Origin: an uncultured Acetobacterium sp. | GTDB taxonomy: Bacteria > Bacillota > Clostridia > Eubacteriales > Eubacteriaceae | Length of the DNA: 64,000 bases | Reading direction: 5' to 3' | Assembly: GCF_963664135.1 (NCBI RefSeq) | Contig: NZ_OY760905.1 | Span: 4,020,677 to 4,084,676, forward strand | Part shown: piece after piece, positions 1-7,477 of the stretch | Layout: each line of letters opens with the position of its first letter | Numbering within the stretch: position 1 is the stretch's first letter | Made by a program: the position numbers and the translations under genes | Notes under the pieces: model-generated | Databases searched by the model: none | Seen by the model: only the letters and a program-made list of their open reading frames with translations | Told to the model about the DNA's origin: nothing

Positions 1-39
1 TTTATTGATGAGATAACTAAAGAAACAAAACTGGAATAG
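1..39 (+). CDS. 3' end of an upstream gene (partial)
   Basis: The first 12 codons in frame 1 are open and end in TAG at 37-39 (tail FIDEITKETKLE). The tail is charged and hydrophilic. Too little is present to assign a family. The next sequence is AT-rich and non-coding, which fits the end of a gene, but chance cannot be excluded. Confidence 0.3.
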   Translation, partial: FIDEITKETKLE

Positions 40-72
40 CTGGTGCAATTTAAGAATTTCGCTTATTTATTA

Positions 73-110
73 TGGTATAATACTCAAGTAAAAACATATA
101 AATACGATAA
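73..110 (+). promoter_or_regulatory. Candidate promoter(s) of the yjfB-like gene
   Basis: Two overlapping readings are possible. TATAAT at 76-81 preceded by TGG makes an extended -10 without a good -35. TCAA (84-87), 15 bases, then TACGATAA (103-110) resembles the flagellar sigma-28/sigma-D consensus TAAA-N15-GCCGATAA. The second is attractive because the gene belongs to a family known as a sigma-D target in Bacillus subtilis. Either gives a 5' leader of about 90-125 nt. Confidence 0.4.
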
Positions 111-211
111 AAGATACAGATACGTTTGCATTTTATAAAACGGATATCAGGATTAAAATTCAATGGTGTAAATTCGCACATGAATAACACCAAAAGAAAG
201 GTGGAATGAAC

Positions 212-418
212 ATGGATATTGCAGCACTATCGATGGGAATGAATCAAATGCAGGTTGCCCAACAGGCCAGCTTGTCGGTTATGAAAATGGCCATGGAAAC
301 CGGGACACAACAAATGACAGATATGGTGGCAATGGTAGAAACCAGTACTCCAACAGCGTCTGCGGCAGGTCCTTCACCAGACCCAAACATTGGACAGTTA
401 TTAGATATCTCCGTTTGA
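212..418 (+). CDS. YjfB-like putative motility protein
   Basis: A 68-residue protein starting MDIAALSMGMNQMQVAQQ, the conserved opening of the small YjfB family (putative motility proteins; yjfB of B. subtilis is sigma-D controlled). The N-terminal half should be an amphipathic helix rich in Met, Gln and Ala; the C-terminal half is Thr/Pro/Ala-rich with no membrane segment or signal peptide. I chose ATG 212 rather than the in-frame ATG 206 because the ribosome site AAAGGTGG (197-204) lies 7 bases before 212 but only 1 before 206. The gene stands alone with its own terminator. The molecular role is unknown. Family call fairly sure, function not. Confidence 0.72.
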   Translation: MDIAALSMGMNQMQVAQQASLSVMKMAMETGTQQMTDMVAMVETSTPTASAAGPSPDPNIGQLLDISV

Positions 419-420
419 AA

Positions 421-457
421 AAGAATCCAGTCGATTAGTGTCGGCTGGATTCTTTTT
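421..457 (+). terminator. Intrinsic terminator after the yjfB-like gene
   Basis: AGAATCCAG and CTGGATTCT form a 9-bp stem around a loop of about 12 bases, followed by a run of T. It begins three bases after the stop codon. Confidence 0.85.
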
Positions 458-598
458 TGAAATGGTAATTGACGCATCGCAGATAAGATAAAAACCGTTG
501 GATCGAACCGAGTCTTAATTATTCAGAGAAAATTGATTTAGACTTTAAAAAAAGGGTAAAAAGTTAAAATAATGTATAGAAAGTTGGAGGGAATAAAA

Positions 599-766
599 AT
601 GTGTTGTAATAAAAATGAAGACAGCCAATGCTGCGTAATGGCTCATAAGGACAAAATTGTTGCTTGTGCGTTAGTAACACTCACGATTGCATTTACAGTA
701 ACTGGTTTTATCATTGGGCATCGGTTTATGGGAAAAGGGTGCTGTAAAAAATCAGAGCAAGAATAA
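599..766 (+). CDS. Small Cys-rich single-pass membrane protein
   Basis: A 55-residue protein, family not recognised. It starts MCCNKNEDSQCC, carries one hydrophobic segment at about residues 21-39 (VACALVTLTIAFTVTGFII) and ends in a short tail with another CC pair (GKGCCKKSEQE). The six cysteines come as three CC pairs, two before and one after the membrane helix, which suggests metal or thiol chemistry at the membrane, but that is inference. ATG 599 is preferred over ATG 572 because GGAGG (586-590) is 8 bases upstream of it. A very strong terminator follows. Confidence 0.65.
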   Translation: MCCNKNEDSQCCVMAHKDKIVACALVTLTIAFTVTGFIIGHRFMGKGCCKKSEQE

Positions 767-781
767 TTATCATTGAGGATT

Positions 782-823
782 AAAAAAGAACCACTGCAAC
801 CATGGTTGCAGTGGTTCTTTTTT
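782..823. terminator. Perfect bidirectional terminator
   Basis: A 19-base arm (782-800) pairs perfectly with 805-823 around the loop CATG. A-tracts lead in and T-tracts follow on both strands, so it can serve the small Cys-rich gene (plus) and the parvulin gene (minus), which converge here. Confidence 0.93.
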
Positions 824-841
824 AATCGTGTAGTCATTATA

Positions 842-928
842 TTGGTGATTGCGAAATTCAAAAGGAATGAACAAAAATTGTTTAGTGCAAACCAATAGCG
901 AAACGCACGGTACTCTCGCAATTACCAA
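842..928. mobile_element. MITE-like element, copy A (87 bp)
   Basis: A non-coding element whose ends are imperfect inverted repeats: TTGGTGATTGCGAAA at the left matches the reverse complement of the right end, TTGGTAATTGCGAGA. Flanks are an imperfect direct repeat, TAGTCATTATA (831-841) and TAGTGGTTATA (929-939). The ends and some internal words (GCGAAAC, GAACAA, GCACGG) recur in the copies at 4902 and 10187, so this looks like a shortened member of one family. It lies between the shared terminator and the stop of the parvulin gene. Confidence 0.7.
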
Positions 929-934
929 TAGTGG

Positions 935-1693
935 TTATAGTGAGGTTGTTTCCATTTTTACGGGATATTTTTGTTTCAGGTCTTCAACTTTGCCGATAAA
1001 GGCTTTGTTTTGTTTTTCCCGTAATAAAAAAGTACGGGCGTTTTCTTTAACAGCATCAAAAGGAATGGTTTGGGCAATCTTGCGGTCAGTCAGTTTGATA
1101 ATGTGGAAACCAAACTGGGTTTGAACTGGCATTTCGGTCATTTCATCCACTTCCAGAGCAAAGGCAGCCGTTTCAAATTCAGGAACCATTTGTCCTTTTG
1201 AAAAATAACTCAGATCTCCGCCTTTTTCATTAGAAGGACAGATGGAGTATTCTTTTGCCGCCGCTTCAAAAGCTTTGCCATTTTTAATTTCATCAATAAT
1301 TGTAGTGGCCTGCTCTTCTGTTGGAAGAAGAATATGGCTAGCACGGATGCTGTCCGGGGCAATGAACTGTCCGGGGTTTTCATCATAGAATTTCTGCACT
1401 TCTTCGTCCGGTACAGTAATATCCATCATAAAGGTTGCAATCATATGAGTTTTCAGCAGTTTTTCTTCGGCATCGATGAGCATTTTTTGAAATTCTTCAC
1501 TTTCATCGATCTTTGCTGCTTTACCTTCTAAATAAAAAAGTTCCTGAGCAATGAGTTCCTCAAGTAATTGACGACGGCCTTCTTTTGATTTGAATTGGTT
1601 CGCCTGTTCCTGAGGTAATTGTTTTATTAAGGCATCTAAGTCCGCAGTGTAAATTGTTTTACCAGCCACGGTAGCCAAAGGGGTTTTTTCCAT
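935..1693 (-). CDS. Parvulin-type peptidyl-prolyl cis-trans isomerase (PpiC/SurA-like)
   Basis: 252 residues. Residues 1-110 form a SurA-like helical chaperone region; residues about 115-210 form the parvulin domain, with the conserved IRASHILL, GGDLSYFSKGQMVPEF and FGFHIIKL blocks. It catalyses proline cis-trans isomerisation and probably assists folding. There is no signal peptide or lipobox, so unlike PrsA it should be cytoplasmic. I chose the start MEKTPLA (1693) over the ATG seven codons upstream because AAAGGAG lies just before it. It is monocistronic, with a TTGACA-17-TATGAT promoter upstream. Its transcript would run through MITE copy A to the bidirectional terminator. Confidence 0.88.
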   Translation of the reverse strand: MEKTPLATVAGKTIYTADLDALIKQLPQEQANQFKSKEGRRQLLEELIAQELFYLEGKAAKIDESEEFQKMLIDAEEKLLKTHMIATFMMDITVPDEEVQKFYDENPGQFIAPDSIRASHILLPTEEQATTIIDEIKNGKAFEAAAKEYSICPSNEKGGDLSYFSKGQMVPEFETAAFALEVDEMTEMPVQTQFGFHIIKLTDRKIAQTIPFDAVKENARTFLLREKQNKAFIGKVEDLKQKYPVKMETTSL

Positions 1694-1733
1694 AATTGTC
1701 TCCTTTAGTTCCAAATTAATTTATTATCCTAGA

Positions 1734-1762
1734 ATCATAGCCTTTCATAGGATTTTTGTCAA
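1734..1762 (-). promoter_or_regulatory. Sigma-A promoter of the parvulin gene
   Basis: Minus-strand TTGACA (1762-1757), 17 bases, then TATGAT (1739-1734). Box quality and spacing are close to consensus and the position suits the gene starting at 1693. Confidence 0.78.
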
Positions 1763-1812
1763 TATCCAGAACAATAAAGGTACGGTAGGCATTCGCCAAC
1801 AATTAGTATTAT

Positions 1813-1845
1813 CTGGTTTTAATTGCTGAAAACCAGCAATTAAAA
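1813..1845. other. Two overlapping, mutually exclusive hairpins
   Basis: CTGGTTTT (1813-1820) pairs with AAAACCAG (1829-1836). TTTTAATTGCTG (1817-1828) pairs with CAGCAATTAAAA (1834-1845). The stems share bases, so only one can form at a time, the geometry of a switch. No obvious transcript covers it: it lies between the divergent parvulin and marR promoters. It may instead be a protein-binding site. Confidence 0.5.
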
Positions 1846-1919
1846 GCTTTGAGATTTATCGATAGGGTGATAGAAAAATTAAGTAATGCTTAACGATTCT
1901 AAATAAGTTTGACCTGATA

Positions 1920-1948
1920 TTGACAAGTATCGGGTTGGGGAGTATACT
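1920..1948 (+). promoter_or_regulatory. Sigma-A promoter of marR-lon
   Basis: TTGACA (1920-1925), 17 bases, TATACT (1943-1948): a near-consensus promoter. Transcription should start near 1955, just in front of the palindrome at 1959-1977. Confidence 0.85.
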
Positions 1949-1958
1949 GTTAACAAGT

Positions 1959-1977
1959 AGTTAGGTAATGACTAACT
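1959..1977. promoter_or_regulatory. Probable MarR operator
   Basis: AGTTAG (1959-1964) and CTAACT (1972-1977) form an inverted repeat with a 7-base centre. It sits immediately downstream of the expected transcription start of marR. MarR dimers bind such palindromes and commonly repress their own promoters, so autoregulation is a reasonable inference. Confidence 0.6.
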
Positions 1978-1999
1978 AATAAAAAAGTTGGGTGATAAT

Positions 2000-2419
2000 A
2001 TGGCATGTAAGAAGAATGAATTATATGAGGCTTATCATAAACTGCTGAAGCTGAATGCAGCGCTTCATGAAAATGAAACCTGTCAGTGTCAGGCCGAAGA
2101 TGTAACCTCAAAACAGAAATATTATCTGAAAGTCATCGATCAGAATTATCGGGTAACCTTCAGCCAGTTAGCTCAGGAAACCCAGAATTCAAAACCGACG
2201 ATTACCGAATTGATTAGTAAATTTATTTCCATGGGCTGTGTATACCGGGAACGTTCACCCGAGGACGGCAGGGTGTATTTTATCTATCTTACACCAAAGG
2301 GTCAATCAATTGCCAGATCCGAAGAAAGAACCCAAATACAAGTGATTGAACGCATCAAAAACAGTCTGACTGATGAAGAGCTGGATCAATTGATCACCTT
2401 ACTAAACAAAATCCTTTAA
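2000..2419 (+). CDS. MarR-family transcriptional regulator, Cys-rich
   Basis: 139 residues. The winged helix-turn-helix spans about residues 45-101 (VTFSQLAQETQNSKPTITEL, then wing RERSPEDGRVYFIYLTPKG), with dimerisation helices at both ends. Cysteines at 3, 28, 30 (a CQC motif) and 80 raise the possibility of thiol or metal sensing; the real ligand is unknown. ATG 2000 is preferred to TTG 1988 because GGTGAT (1991-1996) is placed as a Shine-Dalgarno for it. The lon gene starts 40 bases after its stop with no terminator between, so the two are probably co-transcribed and MarR may control this Lon copy. Confidence 0.85.
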   Translation: MACKKNELYEAYHKLLKLNAALHENETCQCQAEDVTSKQKYYLKVIDQNYRVTFSQLAQETQNSKPTITELISKFISMGCVYRERSPEDGRVYFIYLTPKGQSIARSEERTQIQVIERIKNSLTDEELDQLITLLNKIL

Positions 2420-2459
2420 TAAAAATAAACTTATGGTTAGAGGATGAGGAGGAAGAAAA

Positions 2460-4847
2460 ATGAACACATTAGAAATCAAAAACGCACCATTAATCCCGAT
2501 TACAGAAACAGTAATCTATCCGGGGATTTCCAATCGTATTTTTGTGAATGAGGATATTGGCAACAATATCAAAGAACTGATCATCAAGAATAACACCCTG
2601 GCCATTGGTTTATCAACGAAAGACTACAAAGGATTGGTCCAATTAACTGCTGATTCGTTTTATCGTATCGGTGTGTTGATGAAATTTGATAATATACAAA
2701 AGTCAGACAATGGCTTTATCATTGATATTACCACCATCAATCGTGTTAAAGTATTGGATTTTACCTTTGAAGAAAAACAGATCACCGCATCTTACACCAT
2801 TCAGGAAGATATCACCGATGTTAATGAAGATGAAGAACAAGAGATGATTGTTTATATTAAAGGATTAATGAAAGATTTAAGCCACAATTTTAAAGGAGCA
2901 GAATATTTTGTCAGTATCCTTGATGGATTACCTTCTTTAGAAGAAATCATGGGCTATACTGTTCCGATGATGGGTATTCCATTAAAGAGTAAACAAGCAT
3001 TACTGGAAATTGATTCCGTCAAAGAACGAACTCTCAGCTTTATTGATTATATTATCAGAGAAAAAGACTCGGTTCATCTGCAATTGGAAATCAGTAAAAA
3101 ATATTCGCAACGAAAAGATAAAACCTATCGCGAAGCGATGCTTCGGGAACAATTGAAAAATATAAAAGCCGAACTGGGCGAATTGGACGAAGAACTTGAA
3201 GAAGAAGCCGATTATCGAAAAAGAGTTCTGGAAACCGATATGCCTGCGGATATTAAAAAAATAGCATTAAAAGAAGTACGTAAATTTGAAAACTCACCGC
3301 CAAACGGAGGCGAAAGCAATGTCATCATGAATTATCTTGATCTGCTTTTGGAACTACCATGGACTAGTGAGAAAAAAGAAATTGACATTGAACACGCCAG
3401 ACAGGTACTGGAGTCTCATCACTTTGGTATTGATGATGTAAAAAAACGAATCATTGAACACCTGGCCGTCATGAAATTAAAAGAAGATAAACAAGGCTCA
3501 ATTCTATTGCTTGTGGGACCTCCGGGAACCGGTAAAACCAGCTTGGGTAAGAGCATTGCCGAAGCCTTAGATCGTAAATATGTCCGTGCCAGCTTGGGTG
3601 GAGTTCGCGATGAAGCCGAAATTCGGGGACATCGTAAGACTTATCTGGGCGCAATGCCAGGACGGATCATTAAAGGAATTGCCAACGCTGAAGCGAAAAA
3701 TCCGGTTTTCATCCTCGATGAAATTGACAAGATGGGGATGTCCCACCAGGGCGACCCCGGTTCAGCATTGCTGGAAGTTTTAGATCCTGAACAAAATTGT
3801 ACCTTCTCGGATCACTATTTAGAAATACCCTACGATTTATCCGAGGTATTCTTTATTGCCACCGCCAATGACCTTAGTACAATCCCGGCACCACTCTTAG
3901 ATCGTGCCGAAATTATTCAGCTGTCAAGTTATACCAACGGTGAAAAGAAACGGATTGCCATTGATCACCTGTTACCAAGTGTTTTAAAAGATCATGGTTT
4001 AACCAATGAGATGCTTCAAATCGAAGAAACTGCGGTTGAAGCGATCGTTGAAAACTACACCGCCGAAGCTGGGGTACGTGGTTTGACCAAGCAACTGGCA
4101 AAAATTGCCCGAGTTGTTTCGGAAAAAATCGTCTCGAAAAAAGTTGAACTCCCATTTGTGGTAACAACACAAAACATCAGTGAAGTATTGGGAAACAAAA
4201 CCAGACGTCACGAAAAAGCGGGTGAAAATAACAAACCAGGCGTCGTAACCGGAATGGCATGGACAGCAGTCGGCGGAGAGATTCTCTTCACCGAAGCCAG
4301 TCTGATGCCAGGAAGCGGCAAGCTGACCCTAACCGGTCAATTGGGCGATGTTATGAAAGAAAGTGCCACCATTGCCATGAGCCTGATCCGATCACGGTTA
4401 GGTGATTTGGCCAACGGCTTTGATTATTTCAAAAATGACACCCATATCCATGTGCCATCTGGTTCAACACCAAAAGATGGGCCATCTGCCGGGGTTACAT
4501 TAACAACCGCTTTGGCATCATTGATCTTGGGCAAACCAGTAGATTCAAAACTTTCCATGACCGGCGAAATTACCTTAAGCGGTCAGGTGCTACCAGTTGG
4601 CGGCATTAAGGAAAAGGTTATCGCAGCACAGCGCAGTGGCATTACCACAATATTATTGCCAAAAGATAATGAAAAAGATGTCAGCGATATTCCGGAAGAA
4701 GTCAGAAATGCCTTAACCATCATTCATGTTTCGACCATTGAGGAAGTCTTAAAAGAAGCATTGGGCATCGAGTTACCAGAAGTTAAACCGATTCTCAACC
4801 GACCCAAAGGCGATTCCAATGTACAATTGAGCATGGATAGTGAATAA
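2460..4847 (+). CDS. lon: ATP-dependent protease Lon (first copy)
   Basis: 795 residues, a full-length LonA. Domains: N-terminal substrate-binding LAN domain (about 10-200), coiled-coil linker, AAA+ module with Walker [10 protein letters not shown] and Walker B FILDEIDK, then the protease domain with the Ser-Lys dyad S676 (in PKDGPSAG) and K719 (in GGIKEK). It degrades misfolded and regulatory cytosolic proteins using ATP. AGGAGG precedes ATG 2460. It follows a MarR regulator and ends in a strong terminator, unlike the second lon at 30309 which sits in the usual clp-lon-engB block. This copy is thus probably the conditional, regulated one. Both have all catalytic residues. Confidence 0.95.
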   Translation: MNTLEIKNAPLIPITETVIYPGISNRIFVNEDIGNNIKELIIKNNTLAIGLSTKDYKGLVQLTADSFYRIGVLMKFDNIQKSDNGFIIDITTINRVKVLDFTFEEKQITASYTIQEDITDVNEDEEQEMIVYIKGLMKDLSHNFKGAEYFVSILDGLPSLEEIMGYTVPMMGIPLKSKQALLEIDSVKERTLSFIDYIIREKDSVHLQLEISKKYSQRKDKTYREAMLREQLKNIKAELGELDEELEEEADYRKRVLETDMPADIKKIALKEVRKFENSPPNGGESNVIMNYLDLLLELPWTSEKKEIDIEHARQVLESHHFGIDDVKKRIIEHLAVMKLKEDKQGSILLLVGPPGTGKTSLGKSIAEALDRKYVRASLGGVRDEAEIRGHRKTYLGAMPGRIIKGIANAEAKNPVFILDEIDKMGMSHQGDPGSALLEVLDPEQNCTFSDHYLEIPYDLSEVFFIATANDLSTIPAPLLDRAEIIQLSSYTNGEKKRIAIDHLLPSVLKDHGLTNEMLQIEETAVEAIVENYTAEAGVRGLTKQLAKIARVVSEKIVSKKVELPFVVTTQNISEVLGNKTRRHEKAGENNKPGVVTGMAWTAVGGEILFTEASLMPGSGKLTLTGQLGDVMKESATIAMSLIRSRLGDLANGFDYFKNDTHIHVPSGSTPKDGPSAGVTLTTALASLILGKPVDSKLSMTGEITLSGQVLPVGGIKEKVIAAQRSGITTILLPKDNEKDVSDIPEEVRNALTIIHVSTIEEVLKEALGIELPEVKPILNRPKGDSNVQLSMDSE

Positions 4848-4863
4848 TTTACAGTAAACAAGC

Positions 4864-4895
4864 GGGAGCTGTCTTAGGACAGCTCCTGTTTTTTT
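4864..4895 (+). terminator. Intrinsic terminator of the first lon
   Basis: GGAGCTGTC and GACAGCTCC form a perfect 9-bp stem with a TTAG loop and a T-run. The MITE copy B is inserted right at the end of this T-run. Confidence 0.93.
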
Positions 4896-4901
4896 AAAGC
4901 T

Positions 4902-5162
4902 TAGGCATTTGCGAAATTAAAAACATTGAACAATAGTTGCTTTGGGTACAATTTCCACAACAAGAAGAAATCGCGATGCGAATTTCTTCTTGTTCGCGGG
5001 CCGTCGCCAACTGTAAGCAAGCTTGTGATTGGCTCATTGCCTTCGCGAAAACAATTTCGTAACGTGTAGGCGAACAGCACGAGAAAATGTTGTTCGCCCT
5101 AGTGTAGAAATTGTTCCGTGCGAAACTGGGCTCAAAGCTCACGGCACTTTCGCAATTACCTA
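4902..5162. mobile_element. MITE-like element, copy B (261 bp)
   Basis: Left end TAGGCATTTGCGAAAT matches the reverse complement of the right end, TAGGTAATTGCGAAAG (13 of 16). It is flanked by the direct repeat TTTTAAAGC (4892-4900 and 5163-5171), a likely 9-bp target duplication. Inside are a hairpin GGCGAACA/TGTTCGCC near 5072-5100 and a segment absent from copy C that has its own perfect 10-bp hairpin (AAGAAGAAAT/ATTTCTTCTT, about 4961-4990). No credible coding frame. It occupies most of the lon-mutL gap. Confidence 0.82.
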
Positions 5163-5205
5163 TTTTAAAGCGCAATAGATTAACGCTTTTTTCCGACAGG
5201 TTTTA

Positions 5206-5234
5206 TCGACGGTCCGTTTTTCTTGTGATATAAT
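5206..5234 (+). promoter_or_regulatory. Promoter of mutL (extended -10)
   Basis: TGATATAAT gives an extended -10 (TATAAT at 5229-5234) with TCGACG at 5206-5211 as a weak -35, 17 bases apart. The start point should be at about 5241-5242, the A of the mutL ATG. Confidence 0.65.
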
Positions 5235-5241
5235 ATTTCTC

Positions 5242-7476
5242 ATGAAAATCAAAATGTTAAATAATGAAACAATTAATAAAATAGCCGCCGGTGAGGTTAT
5301 TATCCGACCTGTCTCAGTGGTCAAAGAATTGGTAGAAAACGCCATTGATGCTGGTGCCGATCAGATTGCGGTGATCATTGAGGCGGGCGGCAAAAACCGG
5401 ATTAGTGTCCGGGACAATGGCTGCGGTATCGCCTATAATGAAATTCCGTTGGCTTTTAAGCGCCATGCTACCAGTAAGCTCTCAGCTATCGAGGATCTGG
5501 AATCGATTGACTCGCTGGGGTTTCGGGGGGAGGCCTTATCCAGCGTTTCCGCCGTGGCCAAGGTACAAATCACCACCCGGTATGTGGATGAAGAGGTCGG
5601 TAGTCAAACCATTTTTGAAGGCGGCAAGCTGATCAATCAACGGGTGTGCGCCTATAACCGGGGTACCGAAATTACCGTTAGAGAGCTCTTTTACAACACG
5701 CCGGCGCGCCGCAAACACCTGGAGAAGGAAAAGAAAGAAGAAACCATTGTCCGTGATCTGGTGGAAAAAATTGCGGTTTCCCATCCGGGAATTCGTTTTC
5801 AGGTAAGCAGCAACGGCCGGAAAGTTCTGGATACTCCCGGCACCGGAAAGGTGCTGGATGTGGTGAAAGGACTTTATGGTGTTGAGGTTGCTGACAATCT
5901 GATCGCCCTTGACTACGAAAACAAACCGATGAAGTTGGCCGGCTTTGTCGGAAATCTAAAGACCATGCGAAGTCACCGTGAAGATCAGGTGTTTTTTATC
6001 AATGGCCGTTACATTAAAAATAGCCGGCTGGCCCAGGCGTTAGACGAAGCCTACGAAGGTTACAGTATGAAGCACCAGCATCCGTTGGGGATTATTTTTA
6101 TCGAACTGCCCGGCCGGATGCTGGATATCAATATCCATCCAGCTAAAACGGAAATAAAAATTCTCAATGAAAGTCTGGTTTGTCTGCTCTTTAAGCAGGG
6201 GATTCGGGAAACACTTCGGAACGCCAATCTGATTGTTGATGTGGGAACTCAAGATGATCAGAATCAAAAAACTTCCTGCTCACAAACTGAGGAAATAAAC
6301 AGTTCAGCGAATCACCAAAAAGAAAAATATAAAATTGAAAGCAACGGTAAAGACATTAGTAAAACGGAAGAGATTCAAAACCAGACGACCCTTGAGTCTG
6401 TTTTATGGACAAAGCCCAGAAAGTCTACTATTGGTGGAACAGATCTGGAAAAATCTGCTGAGCTAGTTAAACCGTCTGGAAAAGCAGATCAAATCACGGA
6501 CTTGATGGCAAAAGAGGATCAGGATCAATTGTCACTGAAGGAAAAGACAAGGATACATATTACACAGAATAGCAGGATGACGGAAAAATTGGAAAATCAG
6601 CGTGATGCATCTGTATCTAAAACGCCAGAAATATCTGAGGAGTCAGAAGTTAAGCCACGTGAACCAGCATTAAGAAATCAGGACGATCCACTGAAGCAAT
6701 TGTCTTTGACAATTGACCCATTACCAGTCTCTGGTGAACAAAATCGGGTTGCCGAAATGCCAGTCGTATTTGCTGGATTGGAATTAGCCCAAGACAAAAC
6801 ACCGCTACAAAGCATTAATCAAGAAAATATCAAACAAGTGTCAAACCAGCCAGTTGCAAAACCGGGTGTTAACGATTTGGCAAAAATGAAAATTGTCGGT
6901 CAATTATTTAATGTCTATATTCTGCTAGAAGGCGAAAAGGAAATTTATCTGCTGGATCAGCATGCTGCTCATGAAGCGTTTATCACCCAGGAGCTTTTGG
7001 GGATTTTTAAACGAGGCGATCGGCTCCCCAGTCAGGGTCTAATGACGCCGATACCCATAAAAATTCGTCCCAAAGATTTGGATCAGGTGGAAATGGCGCT
7101 AACTGATTATCAAAAACTGGGTTATGATTGTGATGTTTTTGGTGAAAATACCTTATTGGTGCGCAGTGTGCCAGTACTTTTAGGAGAGCCTCAAAGCGTT
7201 GAGTTACTAAAAACCATGATTGATGAAAATCTTTTTGAAAGAGATGACAATAACTTGTCAAAGACTGCTTTTTCGGAAGATGCCAAAAACAGGATCATTA
7301 CCATGGCCTGCAAAGCAGCTATTAAGGGGGGGCAACAGCTCACTCACAGTGAAATCAGTAAACTGCTGGAAAACCTGATGGCATTAGATAATCCCTATAC
7401 CTGCCCCCATGGCCGACCGATTATTATGAGATTAAAGGAATATGAATTAATGAAATTATTCAAACGGGTAGTATAA
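5242..7476 (+). CDS. mutL: DNA mismatch repair protein MutL
   Basis: 744 residues. The N-terminal GHKL ATPase carries E29 (VVKELVENAIDAG), the DNG loop near 58 and GFRGEAL at 93-99. A long, polar, low-complexity linker runs from about 335 to 545. The C-terminal dimerisation/endonuclease domain has DQHAAHE from residue 572, ACKAAIKGG and CPHGRP. It couples mismatch recognition by MutS to nicking and repair. The final Glu of the usual DQHAxxExxxxE motif is displaced by one position (Q583, E584). No Shine-Dalgarno precedes ATG 5242 and the promoter lies directly upstream, so the mRNA is probably leaderless. miaA follows after one base; mutS is not in the window. Confidence 0.95.
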   Translation: MKIKMLNNETINKIAAGEVIIRPVSVVKELVENAIDAGADQIAVIIEAGGKNRISVRDNGCGIAYNEIPLAFKRHATSKLSAIEDLESIDSLGFRGEALSSVSAVAKVQITTRYVDEEVGSQTIFEGGKLINQRVCAYNRGTEITVRELFYNTPARRKHLEKEKKEETIVRDLVEKIAVSHPGIRFQVSSNGRKVLDTPGTGKVLDVVKGLYGVEVADNLIALDYENKPMKLAGFVGNLKTMRSHREDQVFFINGRYIKNSRLAQALDEAYEGYSMKHQHPLGIIFIELPGRMLDINIHPAKTEIKILNESLVCLLFKQGIRETLRNANLIVDVGTQDDQNQKTSCSQTEEINSSANHQKEKYKIESNGKDISKTEEIQNQTTLESVLWTKPRKSTIGGTDLEKSAELVKPSGKADQITDLMAKEDQDQLSLKEKTRIHITQNSRMTEKLENQRDASVSKTPEISEESEVKPREPALRNQDDPLKQLSLTIDPLPVSGEQNRVAEMPVVFAGLELAQDKTPLQSINQENIKQVSNQPVAKPGVNDLAKMKIVGQLFNVYILLEGEKEIYLLDQHAAHEAFITQELLGIFKRGDRLPSQGLMTPIPIKIRPKDLDQVEMALTDYQKLGYDCDVFGENTLLVRSVPVLLGEPQSVELLKTMIDENLFERDDNNLSKTAFSEDAKNRIITMACKAAIKGGQQLTHSEISKLLENLMALDNPYTCPHGRPIIMRLKEYELMKLFKRVV

Positions 7477-7477
7477 G

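Noticed and set aside
244-477. A 77-codon minus-strand frame opposite the YjfB-like gene
   Set aside because: It starts in the terminator hairpin and is antisense to a recognised small protein.
4894-5345. Minus-strand frames over MITE copy B, and a similar one over copy C
   Set aside because: Their shared Phe/Arg/Asn-rich words come from the common non-coding repeat; the frames are interrupted differently in each copy.
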